Shown: positions 1 to 11,445, numbered from the stretch's first letter. The stretch is 64,000 nt of DNA from Hyparrhenia diplandra (GCA_015847255.1 JADLZK010000383.1:186001-250000), one strand, 5' to 3'. Notes: generated by a model from the letters alone, not told the origin. Program-made: numbers and translations.

Positions 1-132
1 GTTTACATTGGCCAAAGTGTTATCAATCTTTGATTATCACATGTTGCGGGTTTTAGCTTGTTGCATGCAAATAGATGCTTGACAGGGCTGTGTATCGTAC
101 GACAGATGCAAGCTTGGGTTGTATTAGAGCTA

Positions 133-681
133 GTCATCCGGTGGACTAGACTTCAGTACAATCTGATTGATTTATTTGTTTTTGGCACGTTAGTTCCTTC
201 TTCATGGACCCTAAATCGGTTAATCAACTGGTTTAGCTAAACTTTCACGAGTAGCTTGTGTTTATTGATCTATCTAGGTAATGAAGTGCGTTTAGCTCCT
301 TGCTTCTAGATTGTATCGTGCAGCGGATTGGTCTAGTTGCGAGAAGTGATGTAGATTCCAGAGAGTGGTATCATGCGGTGGATTAGCTTGATAAGGTTTA
401 TGCTGGATGGGTTTAGGAAGACTAGTCGTGCGGCGGACTAGTTGGCTTAGATCTATGCATTTTATTACCTATATTGGGTGTGTTTGCATGAGCTGCCCCT
501 TTAAACGTCATGGATTGGCTTACTAGTGCAATCTAGTGGTTAAGCTTTCATGAGTGATGTGTATATGTGATTCTATCTGGTGTTAGTTTCTAGCCTCTAT
601 TGATCGTCATGCGGTGGACGGTGATTTAGGTGAAAAGGTTAGGGAGATGTAGTCATGCAGTGGACTAGTTGATCTAGATCT
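133..681. repeat. Dispersed ~16-bp motif, six degenerate copies
   Basis: A motif close to TCRTGCGGYGGAYTAG recurs at about 133-149, 315-336, 371-386, 424-456, 605-620 and 649-681, with spacings of roughly 45 to 180 bases. The copies at 424 and 649 share a longer tail running into TTAGATCT or CTAGATCT. No open reading frame explains the repetition and I do not recognise the parent element. Subterminal repeats of a DNA transposon, or degenerate tandem repeats in an LTR or intron, are both possible. What I see is the repetition; its origin is unknown. Confidence 0.55.
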
Positions 682-2129
682 CTGTTGCTAATATTTGGAT
701 TAGCTTTAGTGTGTACATGTTGCTTCTTTGTCAATATTGAGTAAGTTAGATGTTTCAGATGCTCAAACCACACACATGAATGGCTTATTTAATTGTATTG
801 ACTACCACGTGCTAGAATCGGTGCTATGTGTTATTTTGCTTATACTATTGAAAAAAAAATACCAATTTCTATGTTTCACCAGATGACACAAAACTTTCTA
901 GTTGTTTGATGTCCAATTTGGCTCTATGAGACGTATATTTGGAACTATCTGACAACACCCGACATGTTCCACCTGAGATTATTCATCTGTTTATCTCCTT
1001 GTCAATTTCAGGTCAGATTGACTGGCATGCTTGGAGTACACCTTTCGGGCTCGTTTGCTTGTGAAGCCAGCTTCCCGGCTTGTAGTGTGTTCAGCACTGT
1101 GTGCCACATTTTGTGCCAACACACTGCGAGAGAGAGCTAGGCGAGCACGTGGGAAATTGTGGCGGGTGCAACGTGGGGAAAATGGCAAGGCCGAGGAGGG
1201 AGCTTGCATAACGAGCTGGGGCTTGGGAGTGAGCACATGTAGAAAAATGGGGTAGCCGATGCGGGAGCGAGCGAGTGCGGGGTGCTCGGCGGCAGTGGCG
1301 TACGGATCCGTATCGAATGGACTTGAGTCTCATCTGTGTTTGCCTGGTTTATTGGTGCATCGGTGTTAGGGTCGACGTGGTTCCCTCATTGAGAAATAGT
1401 TTCCCCATTTGTTGCTCTCTCCATTAATTTCTTTTCCATGTCGTAAAAATCTAGGCCGACAAGTTAAGTAATTGGAACATAAACCACGTCATAAAAATCT
1501 GAGCTGACAAGTTAAGTAATAGGAATATAAACCACTATATATATACCATTAGGATTACCCTTATTTGATTGGGAACATATCCAGTGTAGGCCAACCCCTC
1601 CGTGCAAACCATGTAAACTTCTAATATGGACTACATGATTTAGATCTAAGGGGCATGAGGTGATAACCATGGGGGAGGTGTGTTGGGGGATTTACAAAAG
1701 TGAAGACATTGAAAGCAAAAGGAATTGAAATTGAGTACACTGATCATATATCCTTCCAACTTGGTTAGCTCAATGTGGGTAAAAACTTGTGTTAGCCAAT
1801 GTGGTTAAAATAATCGTATACTATTTTGTTGTTACAAGAAGAGCTCCATTGTCAAGGATTGGCTAGGTCTAGATGGTTCACTGGTGTTGCTTTGTTAAAT
1901 GGGGCACTAATGACTCTTGTACAAGTTTCATGCCTCAAAAATAGAAACTCCTGTAGAAGCAAAGATCTAAATCATCTAGTTCTTTCTCTATAAAGGGTTA
2001 CTTATGAAGCCATGCTAAGATTTGAATCAGCTAGTTCTCTCTCCGAAGAGTTACTTACGAAGTCTTGTCCTTTTGTCTTGCACAACCAAGAAGATCAAAT
2101 CTCTTACACTTCTTTTCATGGATAAAGAT
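682..2129. other. Intergenic stretch, no supported gene
   Basis: Only short, overlapping, unrelated ORFs occur here, for example around 991-1333 on both strands, and none shows a recognisable domain. The stretch at 1440-1545 contains two near copies of a segment reading roughly TCGTAAAAATCTAGGCCGACAAGTTAAGTAAT, about 52 bases apart. I see no RNA gene or complete transposon ends. Confidence 0.5.
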
Positions 2130-2432
2130 GCCAATTCATCGCTACCATGTTTCCACACATTCATGGATGGGCATTGGTCTTTATCCACGTATTCACAGGT
2201 CTCTTTTTGTCCTCTATGTGTCAGACCTAATCAGGTTGTATTTGATGTACCATTTGCAGGACAATTATCGATTACTGGTCATATACTGGTCTCTCTGTCA
2301 GACTTGATCCATGTTTCCACGTATTCATGGCTACTGATCTCTCTTTGTTAGACTTGATCAGGTTGTATTTGATGCACCATTGATCAGGTTGAATTTGATG
2401 CACCATTGATCAGGTTGTATTTGATGCACCAT
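2130..2432 (+). repeat. Local tandem repeats including a 26-bp unit in three copies
   Basis: The unit TGATCAGGTTGTATTTGATG plus CACCAT is repeated head to tail at 2355-2380, 2381-2406 and 2407-2432 with one substitution in the middle copy. Upstream, a looser repeat of phrases such as CATGTTTCCACRYATTCATGG and GTCAGACYTRATC recurs between 2140 and 2350, with a further copy of the GTTGTATTTGATG core near 2235. It looks like an expanding minisatellite in non-coding DNA. Confidence 0.8.
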
Positions 2433-2503
2433 CTGTGGGCATGATTTATCGAATGGCGGCCCAGAACGCATAGAGCTTCAAGGCTTTTGCCATTTACTGT
2501 GTA

Positions 2504-4421
2504 CTCCCTTTGTCCCGTTTTATGTGTTGTTGGGATACATTCACCAAAACCAAGCTAAGAGTTAAAAGACCAAATTATCCCTATGAAATCAGTACATATG
2601 ATAGCAAACTCTCTCACCTCTTTTTGCTTAACAGAAGAATAAACAAAGCTCCTGAATGAACACGACCTCAGAGAACGAACAACTAGCAGCACTACTATTA
2701 GTAGTCTAATGATGGCATTGAACCCACCGGTGCGCAGGACGGGGCGGAACACCTATGTGCTGCCGCTGTTGCTGCAACTACCATGGCTGAGGTCACTAGC
2801 ATATCCGCTCAGCGTCGCCGCCGCTGCTGGAGGTCGTCGTGGTCGTGGCGGTAGCTACAGGAGCTCGTCGCCGCCGCTGGAGGTCGCCATGGCCGCTCGG
2901 TGTGTCACCACCGCCGCTGGAGTCCTTCCACGACCAATTTTGCCTCCATCCTCTTCTGGTGAACCGCTCGGAGATGACATGCAACTCCTTGTTGGTGCAC
3001 TGCACACGAGAGCGCTCAAACTGCCGGTGCTACAGGTGCTTGGCTAGCTCCGACTGAGCCTCGCCTTGCTCCATCGGCAGCCACGATGGGCACTCGAGCA
3101 TCAGCTCCAGACTCCACACTGCTATAGTCGGCACGGATCTCGGACGGCTGCCCGTCCACCTCTGACTTCACGCGACGTTGAGGAGAGGGAGGGGTCATCG
3201 GTGATGAGTATAGATGTACAACGGGCCGTGCCGGCCCGGCGGCCCGATCGAGGCGGGCCGGGCGCGGGGGGGGCGGGCCACATCGGGCCCGAGGCCGACC
3301 GGGCCGTGCCACTACCGCGTGCTACGGGCGAGGGTGCGGCCGCGGCACGGCCCACCAGATCATCGGGCGGCCCGAGAGCACGTCGGGCCACCGGGCGGCG
3401 ACGAGCACGGTCTAATGGCCGCCGTCGCGCTTCTCTGCCATGGCGCTGCGCCCGGCCGCCGCCGCTGCGCGCTGGCCTCCCCACGCGGCCAGCTCGCGCT
3501 GGCCCTCCCGCGCGCGGCCTGCTGGCGCCGCCTCCGGCCGTTGCCTCGCGCCGCTCGCGTCGCGCCGCCGCCGCCTCGCGCTGCGCGCGCCTGCTCGCGA
3601 GGCCTCCCGCCGCCGCCACGCGCTACTGCTCCGGTCGCTACATCGCGCCGCCTCCCGCTGCCGCCTGCTTGCGCCGCCTCCGGCCGCTGCCTCGCCGCCG
3701 CTCACGTCGCTCGGCGGGCGCTGCTCCCGCTGCCTGCTCGCGTCTGGCCGGTGCTCTGCCTAGGAAGATGAACCAGTACACCAGCGGGCGTCCCTTCCTT
3801 ATTAGCTTTGCTTGGCAACGCAGCAGGCCGGTGTGGCAGCGAGCAGGTCAATGGGCCACTACAGGTGGACTTAGCATTCTGATGGGCCAAAGTGTTAGCA
3901 GGCCACTTGGTTTTGCTAAAAAAAGGCTTGGCAGCATGGCAGGGCCACCACCGGGCCGCCTTCTTTCCCGAGCGGACCAGTCCCGTGCCTCGGGCGCGGC
4001 GACGCCCATGGCCCGGTCTGCCATCGGGCCGTGCCGCCCGTGGCCCACACACACGGACCATGCCGTGCCACGGACTGGGCCAAATGTACAACATTAGTGA
4101 TGAGAGGGGGGCTGTCGCCAGCGAAGTAGGAGAAGGGGAGGAAGCACGCAGACGAAGGCTCAACGCCGGCTGCGAGGTGAGAGGTGTGTTTGCGAGTGGA
4201 TAGGGAGGTTACCGACGAGAGGATGAGAATGATGCTACAAAACGAGTGGATGAGAACAGGGGAGGTGGGATGGGCCTGATCGGGTGACGGAAGACGGCAT
4301 GGCTACATGTAGGTGTGAGGCCCGTATGTAGGTGCGAGGCCCATCTGTAGCCACCTAGAAGACACTTAATTTGAGACAGGGTACTATCGCTACAATGACA
4401 GATAATACAGAACAGAGGGAG
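2504..4421. mobile_element. Stowaway/mariner-like element carrying a nested hAT insertion (candidate)
   Basis: The left end reads CTCCCTTTGTCCCGTTTTAT and the reverse complement of the right end reads CTCCCTCTGTTCTGTATTAT, matching at roughly 18 of 23 positions. Both ends are flanked by TA (2502-2503 and 4422-4423), the canonical Stowaway target site. Without the hAT insertion at 3209-4096 the host would be about 1.0 kb, large for a MITE, so it could be a non-autonomous mariner relative or two unrelated ends brought together. No transposase was found. Confidence 0.45.
3209..4096. mobile_element. Non-autonomous hAT-type transposon, GC-rich, 8-bp TSD
   Basis: The 888-bp element is flanked by a perfect 8-bp direct repeat GTGATGAG at 3201-3208 and 4097-4104. 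Eight-base duplications are diagnostic of hAT elements. The left end begins TATAGATGTACAACGGGCC and the reverse complement of the right end begins TAATGTTGTACATTTGGCCC; the shared TGTACA and GGCC fit hAT termini. Subterminal regions are packed with GGGCCGTGCC-like motifs in both orientations. The centre (about 3420-3760) is extremely GC-rich with CGCTCGCG/CCGCCGCC repeats, giving long but meaningless ORFs on both strands. There is no transposase, so movement would depend on an element elsewhere. Confidence 0.85.
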
Positions 4422-5087
4422 TACTGCCCTTTTCTTTCTTTTCCATGGATGCATGACAATGCGTACTCCCTTCATCCACAGGAGAATTGAGAATATAATT
4501 TTGGTTTCTCGAGGACTTAAACTATTTTAATTTTAACTAAATTTATATAAAACACTAATATTCATAATAGAAAAATAAGTTCAGATGACACACCAATCCG
4601 CACATTCTCTCCAAAAGGAGCTCTGAGAAATAGGGCTTGATAAAATGATCGAGTGGTATTGTTGGAACCTTTGAGAAGAAGTAGAAAACAAAAAGGCGAA
4701 AAAGGCCCATAGGTAACCAGAGGTAGAGGCCCTGGCAAATATTAGACCCACCAACCCAAGCCCCATTCAAGCTCACTCAGCTATAAATAGATGCGTTCTC
4801 CCATGCCATCCAGCTCAAGCTCAGGCAAGGCCGGGGCAGCAGAAGCCAGCATCGCAATTGCAGTCGGGCGTGATTAAGTGATCGAGTAGTATAGAGTTGA
4901 ATGTGTGGGGTGTGTGTGTGGGAGGCGGTTTTCTTCCCTTCAAGGGGCATATGCCCCTACACACATTATGCAATTGGATTTGTAGGGTACAGTTGAGGTG
5001 GGGAACGAACAAAGAAAAAGAACAGTCACAGTTTGAGCTGGAGCATGTCGAGCATGTGGAGATGCCTTTCTACTCACCAACATGAAC
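4422..5087. other. Intergenic stretch with isolated TATA-like site
   Basis: No supported coding sequence. CTATAAATAG at 4781-4790 is a good TATA-box match, followed about 25-30 bases downstream by a CA-rich stretch that could hold a start site, but no convincing ORF or splice site follows. It may be a relic promoter or chance. The remainder is AT-rich with no obvious repeats. Confidence 0.35.
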
Positions 5088-5500
5088 TTCTCTTACATGT
5101 CGCCCTAGCACTCACTAGTACTCACACGGCTCAAAAGTAGTCCCACTAGTAGTTTGCCTATGCTGCAGGAAGCGTCGGTGATACGGCAGCCACCATGGGC
5201 GGCTCACTCAGCGACGCGTGGACATTAGGATCTGATAACTCGTCGCCCTCTGTAAGGGGCTCCACTTGAACTGCTAGGAGTCCCTAGAGCTGCTCCACCC
5301 CACCTCTTGCACTACTTCTCCTACAAGTTGCCCTAGCACAGTCACTAGTGCACTGGCGGCATGGCAGCCATGATGGGCTGCTCACTTAGAGGTGCGTACG
5401 TGGATGTAGGCTCCGGCTGCTCACCACCCTCAGTCTGATGCTCCACCTGAACTACGTACTAGGAGTCCCTAGAGCAGCTCCACTAACCTTCCTTCAACAG
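5088..5500. repeat. Degenerate tandem duplication of ~200 bp
   Basis: Two diverged halves, about 5088-5290 and 5310-5500, share an ordered series of landmarks: GCCCTAGCAC then CACTAGT, then GGCAGCCA..ATGGGC, then GCTCCACTTGAACT-like, then AGGAGTCCCTAGAGC. Spacing between equivalent landmarks runs from about 185 to 228 bases, so indels have accumulated. Its origin is unclear. No coding potential is apparent. Confidence 0.6.
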
Positions 5501-5730
5501 ATCTCTATCGTGCTCTATCTGGGCCAACTTGTGCCGCACGACACTATCCTTCCGCCTCTCCTATCTAAGCTCCTTAGGTCAGTCTCAGTGAGAATGTTAT
5601 GAGAGTTTCGTTTTAATTAATTAGGCTGCCACATATATAGGCACTTTTGATGACATGGTTGTGTATTTAAGAAGAAAGAGAAGAATGAGTTTCATCTAGA
5701 TGAAACTATCTTGACACGAATACCAACTAT

Positions 5731-8418
5731 TGTAAGGTCCTAAATGGCTAGAGGGGAGGTTGAATAGCCTAATAAAAATTTCTACAAAACACTAGAGCAA
5801 CTTGTTAGATAACAACAAAGCGATAATTGCGGTCGCGCTAGCTCTACTTGTCGGCAAGCCTCCTAGTGACAATTCTAGTCAATTTAAGTCTCTAGAGCAC
5901 TCAAGAGCTATGTCACTACTTCTCTAGCTAGGTGATCAAGGTAGATTACACAAAACAACTCTAAGCAACCTAGTCAACTAGCAATTCTACACTAGCACAA
6001 TATATGTATGAAGTAAAGCTAGGTAGAGAGGAGGTGTTATACCGAACCGTCGAGGCAATGAACCATTCACCGGGAGACAATCAATCAACACAAATGATAA
6101 AGACAATGATTTGTTCACCCGGAGTTCACTTGAGCACCCTCAAGCTAGTCTCTGGTTGTGTCGACCGTCTCAACAGTGGATCAAGGTGGCGCGCACGCCT
6201 TGCCTCACTAGGCCTTCTTGATACATGCAATTGAGTGGTAACTCAACGACACGCGCATTCCACTAGAGTATCAATTCGGCACTCCACCGGGGAAGATCAA
6301 GAACCCCTCACAATATCGCCGGAGGTGGGCAAGAACAATCACCTTCTCTTCCCAATGCCTCCACAATCACCGAGTCGGTCTAGGAGTGGTGCTCTCCAAA
6401 AGCAACAAGAAATCCACCGACAACGACGACCCTCAAGTGCCTCTAAATGCAACTCACAAAGCAATGCACTTTATTCTCACCCAATCTCTCAAGAATGTGC
6501 TCACAAGCAAGAGAGGAGAGTAGGGAGATGTTTGCTCAGCTCAAAAGGTGTTAGAAGTGATTCAAATGACCAAGAGCGCACTACTACATAAATGATTTTG
6601 CACGATGTTTCCAAATGATTTTCCGTTGCGGACATTTAGAAAACCGCCCGCGGAAAATGGCTTGATTTACCGTGACGGTCTTTTTAAATTAACCGTGGTG
6701 GTTTTAAAAACCGCCATGGTAAATGTATTAACCGTGTAAAAACCGCCACAGTTAATGAGGCCCAACCGGCGGCACGGAAGGCACATCTTAACCCAAGTGA
6801 GCCCGATCACGGTGCCATCATATATAAAGAAAACTTAACCCTAACTCACCCAACTCCCTCATTTCCCACTCTCGTCTCTCTCTCCTCCCTCACCCCGTCC
6901 CTTCTCTCCCGCCCGGTTTTTCCCCACCGACGGGCCCCCCTCCCTCTCCCCGACGGGCGGCCGCCTCCCTTCCCATCCGGCGGCATGCGCGAGCCGGCGG
7001 CCCCCCTCCCTCGACCGGCGGCTCCCCTCCCTCCCCCTCCTCCCCAGGGCGGCGGCGGGCTTCGATTCGATCCGACGCAGGGGAAGCCTTGGGCGGCGCT
7101 GGATCCGCGAGTGGCGTGGGCGGAGCTTCGAGGCCGCGGGGCGGCCCCCCCATGGCGTGCGGCGGCGGCGGAGCTCGCCCCCACGGGCGGCGGATCCGGG
7201 GTCCCGACGCCGGATCCCGCCACGGGCGGCGGATCCGGGTCCCCATGGCGATCCGGGGCCTCCATCCCAGGGCCCAAACGGGCCTGGATCTGATTTTTTT
7301 TTTTTTTTTTTTTTTATTATTAACCATGGCGGGCATTTGACCGCCACGGAAAATTGGCCATTTTCCGTGACCCTATGTTGGTGGCGGTTATAAAAACCGC
7401 CACCGAAAAATATTTTTTGACCGCCACCTAAAATCGTTTAGCTAGTAGTGGCGAGAGCAAAGGGCCGGCCACCAAGTTTATATATGCCACACAAACAAAA
7501 AGAGTTGTTGGTGGCCAAAAGACTTCCGGCCGCGGGATGACAACACGCACCGGTCACGGGTCGATCAAAATCGACAAGCGGTCGGGCCCATGAGCTGATG
7601 GCGAGATCCATCGTCCGGTCAGAAGCGTCTTGGTCACCGACGGACACATCGGTCAGCCAAACGGCCGATTTCGATGCTTTTGGAATCGACCGGACGCCCG
7701 TCGAGCCGAGGCGTCCGGTCGCGAGAATCCGGTCACCGAATTCCTACGCGATATCGGCGTTTCTCCGTCGCCTTCATTTTGACATGCTATCCAACAAGTA
7801 TACCAAACTTGAGCACGAGGGTTAGCATGTTTTCACCACCACGATGTATCCAGTGCAATAGAAAATAAGCATTTCATTTTCTCAAAAGCGCCGAATCCCG
7901 TCGAGATTACGAGGCGGGAGGGTCAGCATTAACCAAACCAAGCTCAACCCTACAAACACCACCGCCTTTCGCCAAATGTGCCAACACCACCACGTGTACA
8001 TCATCATGTGCTCGTGTGTTAGCATTTTCGCAATCAATTTCGAAGGATGGGTTAGCTCTCTAGGTTAGAATGCATGCATATGATTGTTAAACCTAGAGGC
8101 ACATGAGGATCGATGTTCTCGAGGTTTTTCCCTCTTTATAGTTCCGGCTATCGATCCTAAATCATTTACACTCTCTATGGTGTCTTGAGTGTGAAATCAA
8201 AATGGCCCTATGGTGTACCTTTTCCTTGAGCCCATTTTGATCCTTGAATCCATGCCACTTGAGCACTTGATCATCCTTTGGATCACACCAATCCATCCAC
8301 CATGACCACCATGTGCTCCACCATTGGCTTGAACAATCTCCAATCTAATCATACACTTAGCAAAGAGTTTAGTCCTAAGGATGTCACTAATTAGCCAAAA
8401 CTAAACTAGAGATCTTCA
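5731..8418. mobile_element. Solo LTR-like element, 2.7 kb, 5-bp TSD
   Basis: The unit starts TGTAAGG, ends ATCTTCA (5'-TG..CA-3') and is flanked by a perfect ACTAT duplication at 5726-5730 and 8419-8423. These are hallmarks of LTR-retrotransposon integration. No gag, protease, polymerase or second LTR is present, so it is best read as a solo LTR, or alternatively a large derivative with no coding capacity. Segments near 7780-8060 are clearly homologous to 61575-61790 of the element at 60113-62409, including the shared phrases GACATGCTATCCAACAAGTA and TGTGCCAACACCACCA. It is interrupted by a CACTA element at 6579-7450. Confidence 0.75.
6579..7450. mobile_element. Non-autonomous CACTA transposon nested in LTR, 3-bp TSD
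   Basis: Ends read CACTACTACATAAATGATTT and, in reverse complement, CACTACTAGCTAAACGATTT, giving near-identical CACTA-type terminal inverted repeats. A 3-bp GCG duplication flanks it (6576-6578 and 7451-7453). Subterminal AACCGCCAYGG-type motifs recur near both ends, as expected for transposase-binding repeats of En/Spm elements. The interior (6840-7280) is a GC-rich stretch with proline-, glycine- and arginine-rich ORFs and then a long T-run at 7286-7316, perhaps captured host DNA with a poly(A) in reverse. No TNPA or TNPD gene is present. Confidence 0.88.
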
Positions 8419-8571
8419 ACTATCTCTGAGTCATGAAATTAAATGCCTATGAAACCACAAAATGAAACTCTCCATTGAGAGTGGGGGTTTCATCCAAGTT
8501 TCATTTCATTTCATATGACATGGCAATCTTGGAAACAACGCAATGAAACTCACCACTTGAGATCGACCTTA

Positions 8572-9555
8572 TAGAAGTTGTGTCACACTCGGTCGAAGTC
8601 GCCGGAATAAGCGGAGTGGCTGAATATTTAATTATTATATAGCTTTATTAGTAAATTTATTTAGTTAAATTAAAGTAAGCTAGAAAAAGACTAATGGACT
8701 TGGCTCGTTAGCAATTGTAAACCCCTCATATAAATATGGGGGCAACTATCATGAGACAAGGAATCAAGAAAATTTTAGGGTTTAACCCTACCTATTCAAC
8801 TCTCGGCGCCGCCGCCGCCGTCACCCGGCCGCCGCCGCCCAGCCTCGCCCGCCAAGGCCACGGACACCGCCGCCGCCGCCGCTAGCGCCGCAAGCGTGCG
8901 TGCCAGCGCCGCCGCCAGCCGCCCCTAGCACCGCCCGGCTACGCCGCCGGTCCGACGATCTACGCCACATCACCCTTCCGTCTTCCCTCTCGCATTGGGG
9001 GAAAAACGGGTTGTGACAAGTTGGTTCACCTCCGCTCCAGCTCGGTAGCTGACCTTGGAGCATGCTTGTTTTGCGCCACGTCATGGCGAGCTCGAGGTCG
9101 GGCGGAGCTCGAGGTGTGAAACCTCGAGCTCCCCAAGGCGTAGACGCAATTTGAGCTGGAGCGGGCGGGGAGATGGGTCTTTGCACACCAACAAACACTT
9201 GTCCAACCTCACGATTGAACAGACGTGGAAGTGCTTCAAACATGAACTGCTCCTAAAACTCGCCCTAGCCCTCACCAGCTCCACGCATCTTTATTTCGTT
9301 CGTTTCACTACTACCATGCTTTAATAATTTGATGAATTATTTTCTCGTAAAGTGATTGAGACAACCACCAGGGAGCAATTTATATGGATTGCGAGCACAT
9401 ATCCGATCCGCTAGATGTCTATTTCAACAAAAATCTCTAGAGCGACTCGTAAACCATATACACAATCTACTTATTACCATTGTGTTCACTGTTGATATAT
9501 ACACACTATTCATATTTTCCCTTTCATTCCCTTTCATTCAAAGCAATTCAAGAGC
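8572..9555. other. Intergenic; possible LTR/promoter relic near 8580-8850
   Basis: A run starting TGTCACACTCGG (8580) leads to CATATAAATATGGG (8728-8741), then ATCAAGAAAATTTTAGGGTT and a GCC-repeat stretch (8805-8890). This order resembles the 3' part of Copia-type LTRs: TATA box, short leader, GC-rich 5' end. I could not find matching ends or coding sequence, so this remains a suggestion. The ORFs at 8821-9284 are opposite-strand readings of the GC-rich stretch. Confidence 0.3.
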
Positions 9556-9580
9556 TGTTCCGCCACACACAAAAAAAAAA
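9556..9580 (+). mobile_element. Micro-retroinsertion: 15 bp plus A10, with 15-bp TSD
   Basis: The sequence AAGCAATTCAAGAGC occurs perfectly at 9541-9555 and 9581-9595 and brackets TGTTCCGCCACACAC followed by ten A residues. A short poly(A)-tailed insert with a 15-bp direct repeat is the signature of target-primed reverse transcription, with almost the whole template missing. A tandem duplication followed by poly(A) growth is the alternative. Confidence 0.65.
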
Positions 9581-9818
9581 AAGCAATTCAAGAGCAATTG
9601 GTAGCATTTCTTCTTGAGAAGGTCGATCGTATACAAAACTGATGAATACTTCTATGATAGAAAAACACGGTAACTATGGAACGGCTCAAAGTAATTAAGA
9701 GATACAGATTATTACTGCGTGAATACGGAGCAGATTGTTCATGCAAACCAAGACATCGCTAGTACTGTGTGAATGAAGCAGCATCCATAAGGCATGATCT
9801 CAATCAAGCAGCAGGCTA

Positions 9819-11445
9819 TCACATCATGGAGCAGGCGTTGGGGTTATCGTCGCTGAAGAGCGTGGCAAGATGCTCCTCCTGGCCGGCGGCGGGCGCGACG
9901 TCCACCCTGCGGATGTGCCCCGGCGGCGCCCTCTTGTCGTACACCGGCGGCGCAACGTAGAGGTTGGTGTAGGGCACGTAGGGCCACAACTCGACGCGCT
10001 TCCCCGTGGACTGGGCGCGTCTCAGCACCCGCTGCGCCTCCACGAACCCCTTCACCGTCACCTTCTGCTGCTTCCGGTTGATCTCCACCGACTCCACCCC
10101 TGCACCATGCAAAATTGCAACAAAGTCAAAGTGAAGGTGGCCGGACGCCGGTCAATGCATGCATGCATGGGGTCCAGATCAGAATAATTATTTATATTAA
10201 TTCGTGACAACAACGCTAGTGGAAAAAAAAAAATCTCCACACTAGTATTTTTTTAAGTTTGTCACCGGTACAAATCTTTCTATTTACATTGCAGTTGTTT
10301 CTTAAGGTACAATCCTAAAAAGTATTTTCAATGACAGTGGGCTCAGGGTTCTTTCTTTGCGCATGTTCTCTGTTAACCGCTAGCGGGGAAAAAAAAAAAA
10401 ATCCTTAGCGTTGCCAGAAACCATTTCCATACCATAAATACTATTGGAAGCTGCAATAATAGATTTTAACGGGAACACTGTTAGCATGAAAGATTGATTT
10501 GATTGACCGCAGCATTTATTAGGACAATAGTGTTAGGACCAACACGGTTCTTAAAAACTAAACAAGAGACATTTCGTCACGCTTATATGTTGACCTTTGC
10601 CTTGGCCCCGCCTTATTATTTCAAGAGGCGACGTGATAATCAACATGGAAGCTATATCTCTCTTGCAATTCTTTTTGGTAGTGTGGAGGTACAGCTAAAG
10701 AGAAAAGCAGGTCCCACAACGAGAATGGAGCACCACTCTTCATCCGTTGCTGTGTGCATGCAAACTAGACATCGCTTCCATGTATGCATTTACCCTGCAT
10801 CTGCATGCACAGTGAAAAAAATAGTTTTCTAAAAATTGGGCACGGCTGCATCTACTTGCATCTACTTGCACCGCTCCCATTTTTTTTGAGCACCACTAAC
10901 AATTAGCACCACATGTCACAGTGTGTAAGAGTGACTCCCAGATGCTCTCTCTCCTGTTTCACGCACCACTCAACCGCACATTGCAGAGGGCCTAAGTGAG
11001 TGAACCAGACACATCGATATGTGGTGGATTAATTAACCAGTATTTACGTGGACGGTGTGACTAGTAACATCTACAATTTCTTGGTATGACTCTAGTACAG
11101 GTACACATCCACGTTCTCCTATCTTCATCCTCTCATCATAGGCCAACTATAAGCACATGTTTAGATGGCTCTCGTCATTGAAATCCAACACATAGTCTAC
11201 TACATGCATGCATGGTACATAGCGAGAAGCTAGATTATTTGAAGAAGGACAGACAACAGATTTAAATTCAGACAATACAACAAATGCATACATACGTACC
11301 TCTCATGCTGGCAAGGGTGTTCCTGACCTTGAGCTCGCAGCCATCACAGTCCATCCTCACCTTGAGCTCTACCGTGTGGAACTGCTTCCTCTTCCTGCTC
11401 TGCCTCCCTGCTGGCTCCCACCAGCTCCGATGCCACGCCTCCCAT
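9819..11445 (-). CDS. Heavy-metal-associated isoprenylated plant protein (HIPP), two exons
   Basis: Exon 2 (10099-9819) follows a GCAG acceptor and encodes GVESVEINRKQQKVTVKGF, the second half of an HMA ferredoxin-like fold. It continues through a proline-rich linker with the family phrase YDKRAPPGHIRRVD and ends in FSDDNPNACSMM, where CSMM is a CaaX farnesylation box. Exon 1 (to 11300, donor GTACGT) encodes ELKVRMDCDGCELKVRNTL with the metal-binding CDGC. HIPPs are membrane-tethered metal carriers or stress regulators. The ATG at 11443-11445 starts MGGVASELVGAS, like family N-termini, but this frame stops (TGA) and the HMA frame is shifted by one base, so exon 1 contains a frameshift between start and HMA. 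The first in-frame Met otherwise is that of RMDCDGC. The intron is about 1.2 kb. Confidence 0.8.

Larger units (their letters stand above)
5577..8568. mobile_element. Tourist (PIF/Harbinger) MITE split by a later insertion
   Basis: The left terminus GGTCAGTCTCAGTGAGAATG is preceded by TTA (5574-5576). The right terminus, read in reverse complement, is GGTCGATCTCAAGTGGTGAG and is followed by TTA (8569-8571). TTA duplications mark Tourist elements. Only 5577-5730 and about 8424-8568 belong to the MITE (~300 bp); between them sits an LTR unit. Internal GATGAAACT and ATGAAACTC repeats match the MITE at 32065-32400 in the same window, so the family is present more than once. Confidence 0.75.

Noticed and set aside
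3066..4097. 343-residue plus-strand ORF and overlapping ORFs of 97-185 residues on both strands
   Set aside because: They run across hAT termini and a GC-rich cargo, have Arg/Ala/Pro-dominated composition in all frames, and show no domain. Length follows from lack of stop codons in GC-rich DNA.
4781..4790. CTATAAATAG as a gene promoter
   Set aside because: Good TATA match but no ORF, splice site or conserved start region downstream.
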